Source: UBA4655 sp044337015
GTDB taxonomy: Bacteria; Planctomycetota; Planctomycetia; Pirellulales; UBA1268
Direction of reading: 5' to 3'
Length of the DNA: 6,003 nt
NCBI GenBank assembly: GCA_044337015.1
Contig: JBIIOJ010000201.1
Span: 1 to 6,003, forward strand
A model generated the notes under the pieces. The model was not told the DNA's origin. It searched no databases and saw only the letters and a list, made by a program, of their open reading frames with translations. Position numbers and translations under genes: made by a program. Positions 5,483 through 6,003 of this stretch are shown one piece after another; position 1 is the first letter of the stretch; each line of letters opens with the position of its first letter.

Positions 5483-5504
5483 GTCCGGCGCGATCGAGTC
5501 GGAC
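5483..5504. promoter_or_regulatory. Imperfect 22-bp dyad in the divergent promoter region
   Basis: GTCCG (5483-5487) and CGGAC (5500-5504) flank a central CGATCG palindrome (5491-5496); the two 11-bp half-sites agree at 9 of 11 positions. The dyad lies in the 94-nt region between the divergent isomerase-like (start 5452) and Nif3-like (start 5547) genes, where an operator controlling both would be expected. TTGACC at 5511-5516 resembles a -35 box for the plus-strand gene, but no well-spaced -10 is visible. No regulator gene is in view. Confidence 0.3.
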
Positions 5505-5546
5505 GGGTCCTTGACCGCGACCGCACCCCGGCACACTCTACTCTCA

Positions 5547-6003
5547 ATGCCGTCACTCGACACGATCACCGCCGCGCTTCGCGCCATCGCCCCGCTCGAA
5601 CTGGCGGCCGACTGGGATTCCGTGGGGCTCCTGGTGGGACAGTCCTCGCATCACCCGATCGAGCGGGTGCTCACCTGCCTGACACTCTCGCCCGACGTGG
5701 CGAAGGAGGCGGTGAAGCAGAAGGTGGGGCTCGTCGTGACGCACCACCCGCTCCCCTTCCGTCCGATCGGCAGGCTCACCGACGAGTCGATGACCGGGCA
5801 AGTGCTGCTCTCGCTCCTGTCGGCAGGCATCGCCGTCTACAGCCCCCACACCGCCTGGGACTCGGCCGCCGGCGGAATCAACGACCAGCTCGCGCAGCTC
5901 TGCGGGCTCCAGGGAGTGCGGCCGAGCAAGCCCCACGCGGAGCTTCATCTCGCCGGGGTCGGCCGGATGGGGCATGCCGCCGACTCGATGTCGATCGGGC
6001 AGC
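5547..6003 (+). CDS. Nif3/YbgI-family dinuclear metal-centre protein, 3' partial
   Basis: The frame runs from ATG 5547 off the right edge, giving 152 complete codons. The N-terminus contains DWDSVGLLVG (22-31), matching the WDxxGL signature of the Nif3 family. VVTHHP (63-68) supplies the paired metal ligands His66 and His67. SPHTAWD (99-105) supplies Asp105, corresponding to the bridging Asp of E. coli YbgI, followed by AAGGINDQLA as expected. GVGRMG near the edge is the family's G-x-GR-x-G segment. The C-terminal His and Glu ligands lie beyond the window. Members form toroidal hexamers and are often annotated as GTP cyclohydrolase I type 2 homologues, but their physiological role is unsettled. 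No Shine-Dalgarno precedes the ATG, so initiation may be leaderless or SD-independent. It is transcribed divergently from the isomerase-like gene. Confidence 0.92.
   Translation, partial: MPSLDTITAALRAIAPLELAADWDSVGLLVGQSSHHPIERVLTCLTLSPDVAKEAVKQKVGLVVTHHPLPFRPIGRLTDESMTGQVLLSLLSAGIAVYSPHTAWDSAAGGINDQLAQLCGLQGVRPSKPHAELHLAGVGRMGHAADSMSIGQ

Noticed and set aside
5511..5544. Sigma-70-type promoter for the Nif3-like gene (TTGACC with TCTACT or TACTCT)
   Set aside because: The spacing is 20 or 22 nt and the -10 match is poor; only the -35-like hexamer is mentioned, within the dyad entry.
5453..5587. 45-residue N-terminal extension of the isomerase-like protein
   Set aside because: It would overlap the Nif3-like start, and the residues do not resemble the family; the barrel begins right after the ATG at 5452.

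Overview
The window is GC-rich chromosomal DNA, most likely from a planctomycete (Planctomycetota, possibly Pirellulales). The main reason is the DUF1559 pseudopilin-like protein, a family hugely expanded in that phylum. It sits here with a DUF4198 protein and a Cys-rich exported protein of a type I associate with planctomycetes. The phylum is an inference; no rRNA or ribosomal protein is present to confirm it.

Layout. (1) 1-735 (+) is rsmE, the 16S rRNA m3U1498 methyltransferase, missing only its extreme N-terminus. (2) 917-1708 (+) encodes an exported, highly charged coiled-coil protein with a Pro-rich tail. It converges, with a 38-nt gap, on a three-gene minus-strand cluster. (3) That cluster reads from right to left: a Cys-rich exported protein (4392-3733), a DUF1559 pseudopilin-like protein (3688-2582) and a DUF4198 protein (2589-1747). 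The first two genes are 44 nt apart; the last two overlap by 8 nt through a TTG start, so this is probably one operon. (4) 4393-4669 is a 277-nt gene-free stretch with unusually dense secondary structure. It includes a 164-nt element (4498-4661) made of nested inverted repeats. (5) 5452-4670 (-) is a sugar-phosphate isomerase/epimerase-like TIM-barrel protein. (6) 5547 to the right edge (+) is the first 152 codons of a Nif3/YbgI-family dinuclear-metal protein. It is divergent from gene 5 across a 94-nt intergenic region that holds an imperfect 22-bp dyad.

How the genes may work together. rsmE, the isomerase-like gene and the Nif3 gene look like ordinary housekeeping or metabolic genes. The minus-strand cluster is the accessory part. 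All three of its products carry export signals. The first has 16 Cys in clusters. The last would start with His-Asp after signal cleavage and ends in a Cys-Pro-Cys-Cys tail. A role in handling a soft metal (copper, nickel or similar) at the cell surface is a reasonable hypothesis, but it rests on residue content and gene order only. The best candidate for something undescribed is the structured intergenic element at 4498-4661.
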